Part shown: piece after piece, positions 1 through 8,985 of the stretch
Layout of the letters: every line of letters begins with the position of its first letter
Position numbering within the stretch: the first letter of the stretch is position 1
Assembly (NCBI GenBank): GCA_037501455.1
Contig: CM074865.1
Location: forward strand, 51,912,501-51,976,500
Length of the DNA: 64,000 nt
From: Lantana camara
Lineage: Eukaryota; Streptophyta; Magnoliopsida; Lamiales; Verbenaceae
Reading direction: 5' to 3'
Notes under the pieces: model-generated
The model's database searches: none
What the model was told of the DNA's origin: nothing
What the model saw: only the letters and a program-made list of their open reading frames with translations
Translations under genes and position numbers: made by a program

Positions 1-482
1 TCTAGTATATGCTATGATCATGTGATATGGTTGTTATATTATGAGAATTGATGCATGATTATGGAATTTAAATTATGTTCATGCATGCTAGCTAATGGAA
101 TAGTGATTTACAATTAATTATGTCACAACTTGTTACATGTTGATATTGGAAATAAATTGTTACATGTTACATGCCTAAAGGTTCATGATATATGATATGA
201 TATGATATGAGATATGTTGTGACATGTTGTCACATTATTATATGACTCTTGAATTATGAATTGAGTTTATGTTATGATTTGGATTAATGGATTAGTACCT
301 TGATCATGTTATACACTTTAATAGTGTCACATGTTATAACCTAAGATAGATTAGTGTTTCATAACTTGATCTTATGCCTTAATTGGATCTCTTAACTATA
401 GGTTATACCTTTAACCTAGATCACACTTGATTATATTAACATGAACTTGAAACTATAGGTTATAATCAAGATCATAATTTGA

Positions 483-484
<2 letters not shown>

Positions 485-514
<30 letters not shown>

Positions 515-590
515 CATGCCGTGTGGGTGTGTGTGTTCGTGCATGGTGTGTGTGTGTACCGTGTGTGTGTGGGTGTGTGTATAGTAAGGG
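485..590. repeat. (TG)n microsatellite inside the TEK1 LTR
   Basis: A TG/GT tract is interrupted by short variants. The same tract in the 3' LTR (about 10866-10955) is shorter and accounts for much of the length difference between the two LTRs. On the minus strand it gives long His/Thr runs that should not be read as a protein. Confidence 0.9.
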
Positions 591-1727
591 TTTGACCCGA
601 CCCTTTGACCCGACATGTGAATAGTAACCTGTGAATAGTAATCTGGAATAGTACTTTTGAATAGTGCTTTTGAATAGTAAAAATGAATTAAAACTTGTGC
701 TTTCTCTATAGACATTTGCACCTAGGGTTTCCATATCCAGGGCCTAAAATGTGTTTTCTTTCGTGGACTTGTTTCTTAACCTAAGGTTTGCGATAGGATT
801 CATAATTTGACTAAAGCTTACTCGGTTATAGTAAGATCATAGTCTAACGTTAAGAGTAACTCACTTTGACGTATTCCTTTGTGTGTTACCTTACTTGAAT
901 ACCTTAAATGGTATTACTCTCTTGTGTTACATGTTCTTTACATGCTCCTTGTTCATTGTTCTTGCATTTCATATGCATCTTGGTTAGTAGTGGGTCTTAG
1001 TTGTTAAGCTCACTCTAGTACACCACCTACAGGAGTTAAAGTTGAGCACTGGGATTCCCAGGGCACCGCTTAATCTGTCTACCTACCTTTGTTACTGTTA
1101 GGTGAGGTAAAGTTATAAATGTTTTCCAACTGGAACCACGATTATACTATTGTATCATATGTTTTGAAATTCAAAGCTAAACCTCGTTTTGAACTACTCC
1201 CTTTTATCGGGACATTCTCTTGAAAGGATCATTCATACTTTAATAGTATACCTTGATCTACAGCACATGTTTTCCAAAGTTCTGCATTCTTGTTCAAAGG
1301 CAGTTACATGTTTTGCATATGTTTTCAAAGTACAGTTTACAGACAGTTTCACATGTTTTCAGACTGAATCATATGTTTTCAGACTGAATCATATGTTACA
1401 GTTACAGTTTCACATGTTTAGTTAGCATACTGGACTGATACTCTGGTCACTGCTAATCTTAAATGCAAGCATACAGTTTACAGTTTGGGCCCGGCGGTTA
1501 TGTGTGGAGGTGATGCTCGGGAGGTGAGCGCCAACGACATCACCAATACCGGCCGCCACACTTAGACAATTGACACCGACTTTTAACAGGAGGTTTGTTA
1601 AGTCAGGACAATCTGTCTGGGAACGGACAGCAAATCTGTTCCCATTACATGTTTACAGGTCGCCTAGGGCTAGCTACCCGAAGTGACAACCGGTGGAGGA
1701 TGGTGCATGTTTGTATGTGTTGGTAAG

Positions 1728-1886
1728 AGTTGTTGTTGACCTTGGTCCAATAGTCTACTGTGTGCGGAGTTGTTGTTGACCTTGGTCCAATGCTCTACTT
1801 TATGTGGGGTTATTGTTGATCTTGGTCCGATACTCTACTATACGTGGAATTATTGTTGATCCTGGTCCGATGCTCAACCAAATCAT
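1728..1886 (+). repeat. 40-bp tandem repeat x4 in the TEK1 LTR
   Basis: Four head-to-tail units of 40 bp start near 1728, 1768, 1808 and 1848. Each has the core TTGTTGACCTTGGTCCAA or a close variant; units 3 and 4 are more diverged. The same array is at about 12085-12243 in the 3' LTR. The GACC-TT-GGTC core is itself a small inverted repeat. Confidence 0.85.
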
Positions 1887-2202
1887 GTTTTCTGGAGTAA
1901 GGATGGAGAAGCCTAGCTTGCGGGCAAAATTCTGTTTCATAAAGGATGGTTCATATCTGGAAAAGTTCACTTTACCCTTATCCCGTTTTATGAAAGAATT
2001 ATGAACCATCAACAGCATATGTGTGCGCGTGTGATAGCATTCATGAAAATGTTTTATAACGTGCATTCTTTTACAGCATCGCATTCAAAGAGTTTTATCA
2101 ACCGAACTTGTTTCAAGTTCTTCTTTAAAGCATTGCATTTAACAGTTTCGAACTTTACTTCAAGTTCTTTAATTCAGTACTTTCTTTAAAGTATTCCCTC
2201 AC

Positions 2203-2219
2203 TTAGTCCTTTTGACTAA
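2203..2219 (+). promoter_or_regulatory. LTR hairpin following CCCTCACT (TEK1)
   Basis: TTAGTC-CTTTT-GACTAA is a perfect 6-bp hairpin placed directly after TCCCTCAC. It is repeated at 12560-12576 in the 3' LTR. Other gypsy families here have a hairpin with a different stem in the same context (15778, 23558, 34114, 50938, 56356). Its role is unknown; it may belong to an RNA processing or termination signal in the LTR transcript. Confidence 0.5.
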
Positions 2220-2753
2220 TACCTCTCCCGTTTTCTTGCCTCGTGGTTTCAAGTCTTACAGCCGCAGTCTAGAGGTATCTTGAAGCTCTAGATTGTCATT
2301 TTTGTTTCTGTCAGGACTTAGTATTACTTCCTCTTTTGTGTCCTGCATATGTTTTATGGCTGCATCACTTTATGTTTCTGTATATGTTTCTGAATACTTG
2401 AGTATCTTTGTTATACTCTTTCTGCTACTCTGTTACCGATATTTTGAACTCTGTTGTATCGGTACTTATATGTGAATCTGTTATATGTTCTGTTATGCCG
2501 AGTCTCTCTTACACGATCAATATGTTCTTGCTTATTACATGCCATCACGCACATGTTTTGAAAAGTTTTAAAATACTCTGATTTTCCGCTGCATAGCCAC
2601 ATCGTTGTACATGTATAGTTCTGATAGACAGCCATTCGCTGGAGTATTTCTTGAGTGATGGCTCACACCATTACTTGAGAGGTGCTTCAGTGCGGGGGTT
2701 GAGACGCCGCTCTCCTCTTGTTCTGGTGCGGGTGGGGGTGTTACAGCCTGAGG

Positions 2754-2765
2754 TGGTATCAGAGC
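2754..2765 (+). other. TEK1 primer binding site (initiator Met tRNA)
   Basis: TGGTATCAGAGC is complementary to the 3' end of plant initiator tRNA-Met. It starts eight bases after the LTR end and marks where minus-strand DNA synthesis is primed. It is followed by an imperfectly conserved leader containing a GGTTAAG...CTTAACC inverted repeat. Confidence 0.95.
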
Positions 2766-2932
2766 ATCGGGTTAAGTAAGAAGAGACTTAACCTAGATTG
2801 CTTTCATGTTGCATCATAGATTGTTCACGCATTGCATCCAGGATCATTCTCATATTGCATCGAGACAGGATATTTGGGGATTGCATGGTTCTGTTATCTG
2901 GATTTCATATTTGTGGTATCTTCTGTATAGCT

Positions 2933-3613
2933 ATGGTAGTTCAGCCACACCAGGATCCTAATCAGCAGATGGATGAGGCTTTCTTTGAGCAGTTTGAGGC
3001 CCCGCGTACTGTGGCAGTTTCTCGCCGTGGAGGCACTCGTTTCTACACTTGGCGTAGGTCTAGGAACAGTGGCAGACCTGGGTATTCCTATCCTAACAGA
3101 GTTGTGCACTATCTCGAGTCTGACAGAGATGGTTACTTTCAGGAGTATCAGAGGACCCGTGAGGTCAGGTTGGAGTCTCTGCGCTATCAGGATCAGTCAC
3201 TGCAGTACCAGATTGATAGGGACATCGCTCGTGAGCATGCTGCAGAGATGACTCATATTGCTGATCAGAGGGCTGCTCGTATTGCTGAGCTGGAGGCAGA
3301 TCTTATGCAGATGACTATTGATCGCGACACCTCTATGGAGCGTCACCAGCACTACCGTGCCCGTGTGAGAGCTCGCCTGTATGATACATATCACTTATCC
3401 GATGAGCAGGCAGTTGAGGAGGTCGAGGGTCAGGATGTCAGTCAGGCTTCTCTGGAGCCCGAGCCTATGCAGGAGCAGTCTGATGGAGGCGATGGACGAT
3501 CTGATGATGATGATGATGGCGGAGATGAGCCAGCAGGACACGGACAGGGTGAGGTCGTTGTCGTTTCTGATGACACCACCAGGGGTTCTTTGGACCACAG
3601 TTATCAGGGTTGA
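2933..3613 (+). CDS. Extra ORF between primer site and gag, function unknown
   Basis: An uninterrupted reading frame of 226 codons starts at ATG 2933; an in-frame ATG at 2798 would add 45 residues. It is not gag, which lies 0.8 kb downstream with its own zinc knuckles. The first part is basic and aromatic. Residues ~70-160 are rich in Arg, Glu, Gln and Leu with heptad-like spacing, suggesting a coiled coil. The C-terminal ~60 residues are very acidic, with a run of five Asp. I see no signal peptide after the 2933 start and no enzyme motif. Extra ORFs upstream of gag are known in Tat/Ogre-type gypsy elements, but I do not know this one in Tekay-like elements. It could be a captured host fragment or an accessory protein. 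Confidence 0.6.
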   Translation: MVVQPHQDPNQQMDEAFFEQFEAPRTVAVSRRGGTRFYTWRRSRNSGRPGYSYPNRVVHYLESDRDGYFQEYQRTREVRLESLRYQDQSLQYQIDRDIAREHAAEMTHIADQRAARIAELEADLMQMTIDRDTSMERHQHYRARVRARLYDTYHLSDEQAVEEVEGQDVSQASLEPEPMQEQSDGGDGRSDDDDDGGDEPAGHGQGEVVVVSDDTTRGSLDHSYQG

Positions 3614-4428
3614 TTGCTGATGGGAGATTTCTGTATATAGTACTGATGCATATATATCTATCTATGGATGGCGAACGTATAGCCGGGACAGTTCAGGACT
3701 GACTTTTGGATGAGGGGATGTATAGCTCTGGTAGATGATCCTCGACTTTTGGCACCACGGATGACGGTTCAGATGACTTGGTACCTACTAGGTTATTTTC
3801 AGCAGGGTTGGACGGATTGGTAAGGCCTGTAAGGGAGTCAACTCGATAGTATCGGGTCCTCCCCATTTTGAATTAATACTGTTAACATGTGGCCTGTAGT
3901 AAATTTTACCAAACCTTACACAGTTATAACACTTTCGGCTTTATGTTGAATATCTGTTTACTGCTTTCCATAACTGTCATTGCATGAGTCTTAGAGTTGC
4001 TTCAAGATACCATTAGGACCGTTGATAGGATCATGCCATTTCATTTATTGTTAGCATGCTATTATTCTTGATATGTTGAATACGCTTCTGGATATGTTGA
4101 TCATGCTACAGTTCTTGTTGTTATGACAGTACACGTTCTGTTCCCGTTTACATGTTGATCATGTTTTGGGATATGTTATACATGTTTCTGATATGTTGAT
4201 ATGTTGCCCGAGCTTCTGTTCTTGTTTACATGTTGTCTGACAATTGTTTCTGATTATATAATGTTTGGAGATCTTGAATCTTTGCTGACATGCTGTTATG
4301 GGAATGTGTTATTCTCATACTTATGTGTGACTACGTGAGAATGTGAATACGTGGTTACGGATTCTGTGAATCATTATATGTCATGCATCGAATATATGTA
4401 TCTGAATGCTTGTGAATTCAGTAACAAT
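3614..4428 (+). other. TEK1 leader between extra ORF and gag
   Basis: This is about 815 bp with no coding sequence I can support. The second half is a loose repetition of ATATGTTGATCATG-like words (about 4070-4240). The stretch is AT-rich with many short ATG-stop frames, which would hinder simple scanning to gag from the 5' end. Confidence 0.7.
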
Positions 4429-5478
4429 ATGCCACCAAGAAGAGCACCCCGGAATCGTGTACCGCCACTGCCACCACAAAGAGATGTCACGCCACCCTCT
4501 GAAAGAGAAAGAACTCCGGAATTAAGGGATGTGCTACGACAATTTATGAGGGCTTGTGCACCGAGAGATAATCCTCCTAATGAAAGGTCATTGGAGAAGT
4601 TTCTGAGGATGAATCCGCCTAAGTTCTATGGAGAACCGAACGACATAAAGGCTGAGAATTGGATTACCAGTCTTGAGAAGATTTTCGAGGCTATGGAGAT
4701 CTACCCAGAGGATCGTGAACGAGTTCGGTATGCTACTTTTCTTATGGAAGGAGCTGCATACAATTGGTGGAAGCACGTTCAGCATATGTGGATTGAGAAT
4801 AACGTTGAAGGAAGTTGGGATGAGTTTATTAGAGAGTTTCAGCAGAAGTATACGCCTCAAGTGACTCGTGATGCACGGGAGGCTGAGTTTATGAGTCTGG
4901 TTCAGGGAACAATGAATGTGATGGAGTATGAAGCTAGGTTTGTGTGGCTGATCAAGTTTGCGCCTCATATTCTGAATGATGAGCGTCGCAAGACGAAGGG
5001 GTTTATCGATGGACTGAAGCCCGAACTTCGGTTGGCACTTGCTTCTTTGGTTATTGAGACCTACAACCAGGCTGTTGATAGAGCGCTAAGGGTTGAGGCT
5101 GCACACAAGGAGATCAAGATAACTACTGCCCGTCAAGGACCTTCTAACCCTAAGCCTTATCAAGGTAATAAGCGACCTTCCGGATCTTTTCCCCAAGGAA
5201 CTGGAAAGAGGTCAATGGTAACACCACAGCGTCAGCAGCAGAATGCTCCACCGAAACAGCAAGCACAGAAGCAGAAAGCGCCACAGCAGTATCAGAAGGC
5301 GCCACAACCGCAGAGAGCACCTCAGCCAGGTCCAGAGGAAATTGTTTGCCGATATTGTCGCCGAACGGGACACACTGAGGAGAACTGTCGCAAGAAAGCT
5401 GGACAGTGTTTCGCGTGTGGTTCCCCTGAGCACCAGATGGATAGTTGCCCGCACAAGATCAGGAGATTTGGGGTCTAG
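4429..5478 (+). CDS. gag: TEK1 gag (capsid-nucleocapsid)
   Basis: Structural protein that would assemble virus-like particles and bind element RNA. I prefer ATG 4429 because the product then starts MPPRRAP, typical of plant gypsy gag; the frame is open from 4351. About 349 residues. It contains a retrotransposon gag domain (around residues 60-200, with the NWW signature), a Gln/Pro-rich linker, then two CX2CX4HX4C zinc knuckles at 5350-5391 and 5410-5451. It ends at TAG 5476-5478, in the same frame as the protease region, so gag and pol are separated by a single stop codon. Whether that is decay or a read-through site cannot be decided here. Confidence 0.9.
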   Translation: MPPRRAPRNRVPPLPPQRDVTPPSERERTPELRDVLRQFMRACAPRDNPPNERSLEKFLRMNPPKFYGEPNDIKAENWITSLEKIFEAMEIYPEDRERVRYATFLMEGAAYNWWKHVQHMWIENNVEGSWDEFIREFQQKYTPQVTRDAREAEFMSLVQGTMNVMEYEARFVWLIKFAPHILNDERRKTKGFIDGLKPELRLALASLVIETYNQAVDRALRVEAAHKEIKITTARQGPSNPKPYQGNKRPSGSFPQGTGKRSMVTPQRQQQNAPPKQQAQKQKAPQQYQKAPQPQRAPQPGPEEIVCRYCRRTGHTEENCRKKAGQCFACGSPEHQMDSCPHKIRRFGV

Positions 5479-7266
5479 GATAAAGGAAAAGGAGTGGTGG
5501 GTACGACGAACAAACCGGTGGTCAGAGACAGAGCTTATGCTTTGGATGGTAAGGAGGAGGTTGATCCTTCGTCTGTTATGGAAGGTATTGTGCCCATTCT
5601 TAACACGCCAGTTAAGGTCTTGTATGACCCTGGTGCTACACATTCGTTTGTTGCTTCTGAATTATGTGCGCATTTACAGTTTCCGCTTGAATACTTGCCA
5701 TATAAATTTGAAGTGAGTTCTCCTTTGGGAACTTGCCTTGTTACGGATCAAGTATATAAACGCTGCCCTATATGTATTGGTACCCGTTGTTACCCGACGG
5801 ATCTTATTGAGTTACCGATGACAAGATACGACGTTATACTTGGTATGGATTGGTTGTCTAAGTACCGAGCTAAGTTGGATTGTTACAAGAAAGAGATCAT
5901 CTTGGAAGAAGATGAAAGTGGGACATCAGAAGGGAAAGTTGAGAAGTTATCAGTGATTTCTTCGATGGAAGCTAAAAAGTTGATTCAGAAAGGAGCTATT
6001 GGACTTGTTGCTTATCTTTTGAATAGACCGAAAGATCAACTTAAGATCGAAGAAGTGGAAGTGGTGAACGAATTCCTAGATGTGTTTCCTGAGCATTTGG
6101 ATTCGTTACCTCCTGACCGAGAGTTGGAATTTACAATCGAGACGATATCAGGAGCTGAGCCGTACTCGAAGACACCTTATAGAATGGCACCAGCTGAATT
6201 AGATGAACTGAGAAAGCAATTGGACGAGTTGATTGAGTCAGGATATGTTCGACCAAGCACATCGCCTTGGGGAGCGCCTGTACTTTTCGTTAAAAAGAAG
6301 GATGGATCATTGCGTTTATGCATTGACTATCGGGAGCTGAACAGGATGACAATCAAGAATAAGTATCCTCTCCCTCATATCGAAGAGCTGTTCGACATAC
6401 TACAAGGATCGAAGGTCTACTCCAAGTTAGATCTTAGACAAGGGTATTATCAATTGAAGATCAGGGAAGCAGATATTCCGAAGACTGCTTTCAACAGCCG
6501 ATACGGACATTATGAGTTTGTAGTAATGGCGTTTGGTTTGACGAATGCACCAGCTGCATTCATGGATATGATGCACCGTATATTCAAGCCGTTTCTTGAC
6601 AAGTTTGTAGTGATCTTCATCGACGATATTTTGGTATTTTCAAAGACACCGGAGGAACATGCTGAACATCTTCGAATCGTGTTACGCACTTTGCTGGATC
6701 ACAAGCTATATGCAAAGTTCAGTAAATGTGAGTTCTGGCTTGAGAGAGTTACATTTCTCGGACACATCATATCAGGATCTGGAATCGAAGTAGATCCCTC
6801 GAAGATCGAGACGATTATGGATTGGAAGTCACCGAAGAATCCTTCAGAAGTAAGGAGTTTTCTGGGATTAGCTGGTTACTACCGGAGGTTTGTCCAAGAT
6901 TTCTCGAAGATAGCTACACCTCTCACTAAGTTGACAAAGAAAGAAGGGAAGTTTGAATGGACTGAGAAGTGTGAGCAAAGTTTTCAAAGATTGAAGGAGA
7001 TGCTAACAACTGCACCCGTGTTAGCGTTACCAAAAGGAAAAGAAGGATATACTGTTTACACCGATGCTTCGAAAGAAGGACTAGGAGGAGTTTTGATGCA
7101 GAATGGAAAAGTGATTGCGTATGCATCAAGGAAACTCAAAACGCATGAAGTCAACTACCCGACACATGATTTGGAGTTAGCAGCGATAATTTTTGCTCTG
7201 GGAAAGTGGAGACATTACCTGTATGGAGTTACGTTTGTGATCTTTACTGATCATAAGAGCCTGTGA
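5479..7266 (+). pseudogene. pol: TEK1 pol, part 1: protease, reverse transcriptase, start of RNase H
   Basis: It continues the gag frame after TAG 5476. The protease shows DPGATHSF at 5626 (Asp catalytic, Pro where Ser/Thr is more usual) and the ILGMDWL flap-side motif. The reverse transcriptase spans ~6160-6700 with [16 protein letters not shown], the LDLRQGYYQ block and the FIDD catalytic motif at 6616-6627. RNase H begins near 7048 with [11 protein letters not shown]. The frame is cut by TGA at 7264-7266 inside RNase H, in a position where relatives have a basic residue codon. Apart from the two stop codons the domains look intact, consistent with a young element. Confidence 0.92.
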
Positions 7267-8397
7267 TATCTATTCACTCAGAAGGAGTTGAATATGCGAC
7301 AGAGGAGATGGATGGAATTTCTGGAGGACTACGATTGCATTATTCAATACTATCCAGGAAAGGCGAATGTTGTAGCAGATGCTCTAAGCAGGAAAGTTCA
7401 TTTGGCACAGATTTCTGCCAATCCCGAGGTTGAACAAAGAGAGAGAATGGAGGTGATAACTAAAGCTCGAATCGCGAACGTTGTGATGATATCACCTTTG
7501 AAAGAACAAGTGCTAGAGGCACAGAAGAACGACGAGTGGATTAAGAAATGTCTCGAATCTAAGGAGAAAGATGATGAGACTAAGTTCAGGGTTGATGAAC
7601 ATGGAATATTGAGGTACAAAGGTCGAGTATGCGTACCAACTGTTTTGAGGAAGGAGATTCTCGATGAAGCGCATAAGACTAAGTACACGATACATCCCGG
7701 AGGCACTAAGATGTATCAAGATGTTAAGACGCATTTCTGGTGGAATGGAATGAAGAGAGACATAGCCAACTATGTCAAGAAGTGCTTAACTTGTCAGAAA
7801 GTTAAAGCTGAGCACCAGAAACCGAGTGGGAAGTTGCAACCATTACCGATTCCGACTTGGAAGTGGGAGCAAATCACGATGGATTTTGTCACTGGATTAC
7901 CCAAAGTCAGAGGAGGACAAGATAGTATCTGGGTGATCATTGATCGATTGACCAAGTCAGCGCACTTTTTGCCGGTAAAGACGACGGATAAGGTTAGCAC
8001 GTTGGCAAAGCTGTATCAACAAGAGATTGTTAGATTACATGGAGTTCCGAACAGTATAGTCTCGGACAGAGATCCGAAATTCACGTCACATTTGTGGAAA
8101 GAAATTCAGTCTTTGATGGGAACAAAGTTGAACTTCAGTACTGCAGCGCATCCTCAGACGGATGGACAATCAGAAAGGATGATTAAATACTTGGAAGATA
8201 TGCTAAGAGCTTGCACTTTCGACTTCCAGGAAAGTTGGAAAGATTGTTTACCTCTTGTGGAGTTTGCATACAACAATAGTTATCAAGCTTCTATTAAAGC
8301 TGCTCCGTATGAAGCTCTGTATGGAAGGAAAGTAGATCCCCGTTATACTGGGATTTGGATGAAGCGAGATGTACTGAGGAAGGACCGATCAGAGTGA
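7267..8397 (+). pseudogene. pol: TEK1 pol, part 2: RNase H end and integrase core
   Basis: Same frame as part 1 after the TGA. It holds the rest of RNase H, the integrase HHCC zinc domain (His pair at ~7671-7691, CX2C at ~7783-7794) and the DDE core with Asp at 7882, Asp at 8065 and Glu at 8173. Integrase would join element cDNA to chromosomal DNA. Near 8331 one base is missing compared with the YGRK...SPLYW region of related elements. The frame therefore drifts and closes at 8395-8397, while the correct protein continues in another frame from about 8355. Confidence 0.9.
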
Positions 8398-8948
8398 ATT
8401 CTGCCAAATGGATAAGAGAAGCGACAGAAAAGATTCAGATCATTCGCCAGAGAATGAAAGCTGCCCCGGACAGGCAGAAGAGTTATGCTGATCGACAAAG
8501 AAGGGATTTGGAATTCGCAGTGGGCGAAAAGGTATTTCTGAAGGCATCGCCAAGGAAAGGGTTTTCCCAAATTGGGAAAGGAGGAAAGTTAAACCCGAGA
8601 TATGTTGGACCGTATGAGATACTAGAGAGAGTCGGACCGACAGCTTATAGATTGGATTTGCCTATAGGTCTAACAGGAATCCACAACGTATTTCATGTAT
8701 CTCAGCTTCGCAAGTGTTTCTCGGATGAGACAGAGGTTGTGCCGGTAGAGGAGATACCGTTGGAACCGGATCTGACTTATGTTTTGAAGCCCGCTAAGGT
8801 TCTAGACAGGAAGTTTCAAGAAGCTGAGGAATAGGAAGATTCCTTTAGTTAAAGTCCTTTGGAAGGGACATGGGACAGAAGAGGCAACCTGGGAGACAGA
8901 AGAGAAAATGCAGAAACATCACCCTGAGTTGTTTGCAGTTACAGCGGA

Positions 8949-8968
8949 AGAATCTGAGGACAGATTCT
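8949..8968 (+). promoter_or_regulatory. Hairpin abutting the polypurine tract (TEK1)
   Basis: GAATCTG-AGGA-CAGATTC is a perfect 7-bp stem (8 with the flanking A-T) and an AGGA loop, ending 17 bases before the LTR. The same loop with different but paired stems lies at the same place in family B, LARD1, LARD2 and family M, so it is probably a structural signal. It also overlaps chromodomain-tail codons here. Confidence 0.65.
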
Positions 8969-8970
8969 CT

Positions 8971-8985
8971 TTAAGGAGGGGTGAT
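8971..8985 (+). other. TEK1 polypurine tract
   Basis: TTAAGGAGGGGTGAT directly precedes the 3' LTR start TGTAACAG. This purine run is the expected primer for plus-strand DNA synthesis. Confidence 0.9.

Larger units (their letters stand above)
1..2745 (+). repeat. TEK1 5' LTR (left end outside window)
   Basis: This matches 10380-13102 almost base for base, so it is the 5' LTR of a gypsy element whose first ~1.4 kb lies off the window. It ends in GTTACA, eight bases before the primer site. By eye there are about 13 substitutions against the 3' copy over 2.7 kb, plus length differences in the TG tract and a lost GAATAGTAA-type unit. Inside are a (TG)n tract, a run of GAATAGTAA-like motifs at about 610-685, a short tandem repeat around CATATGTTTTCAGACTGAAT at about 1310-1400, and four 40-bp tandem units. 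Small ORFs here are translations of LTR DNA and are not genes. Confidence 0.95.

Noticed and set aside
431..734. Minus-strand ORFs with His/Thr runs
   Set aside because: They are the translated (TG)n microsatellite of the TEK1 LTR and recur, altered, in the other LTR.
1189..2475. Several 60-94-codon ORFs in the TEK1 LTR, repeated at 11546-12832
   Set aside because: They are in LTR DNA, overlap on both strands and show no domain or codon-level signal.
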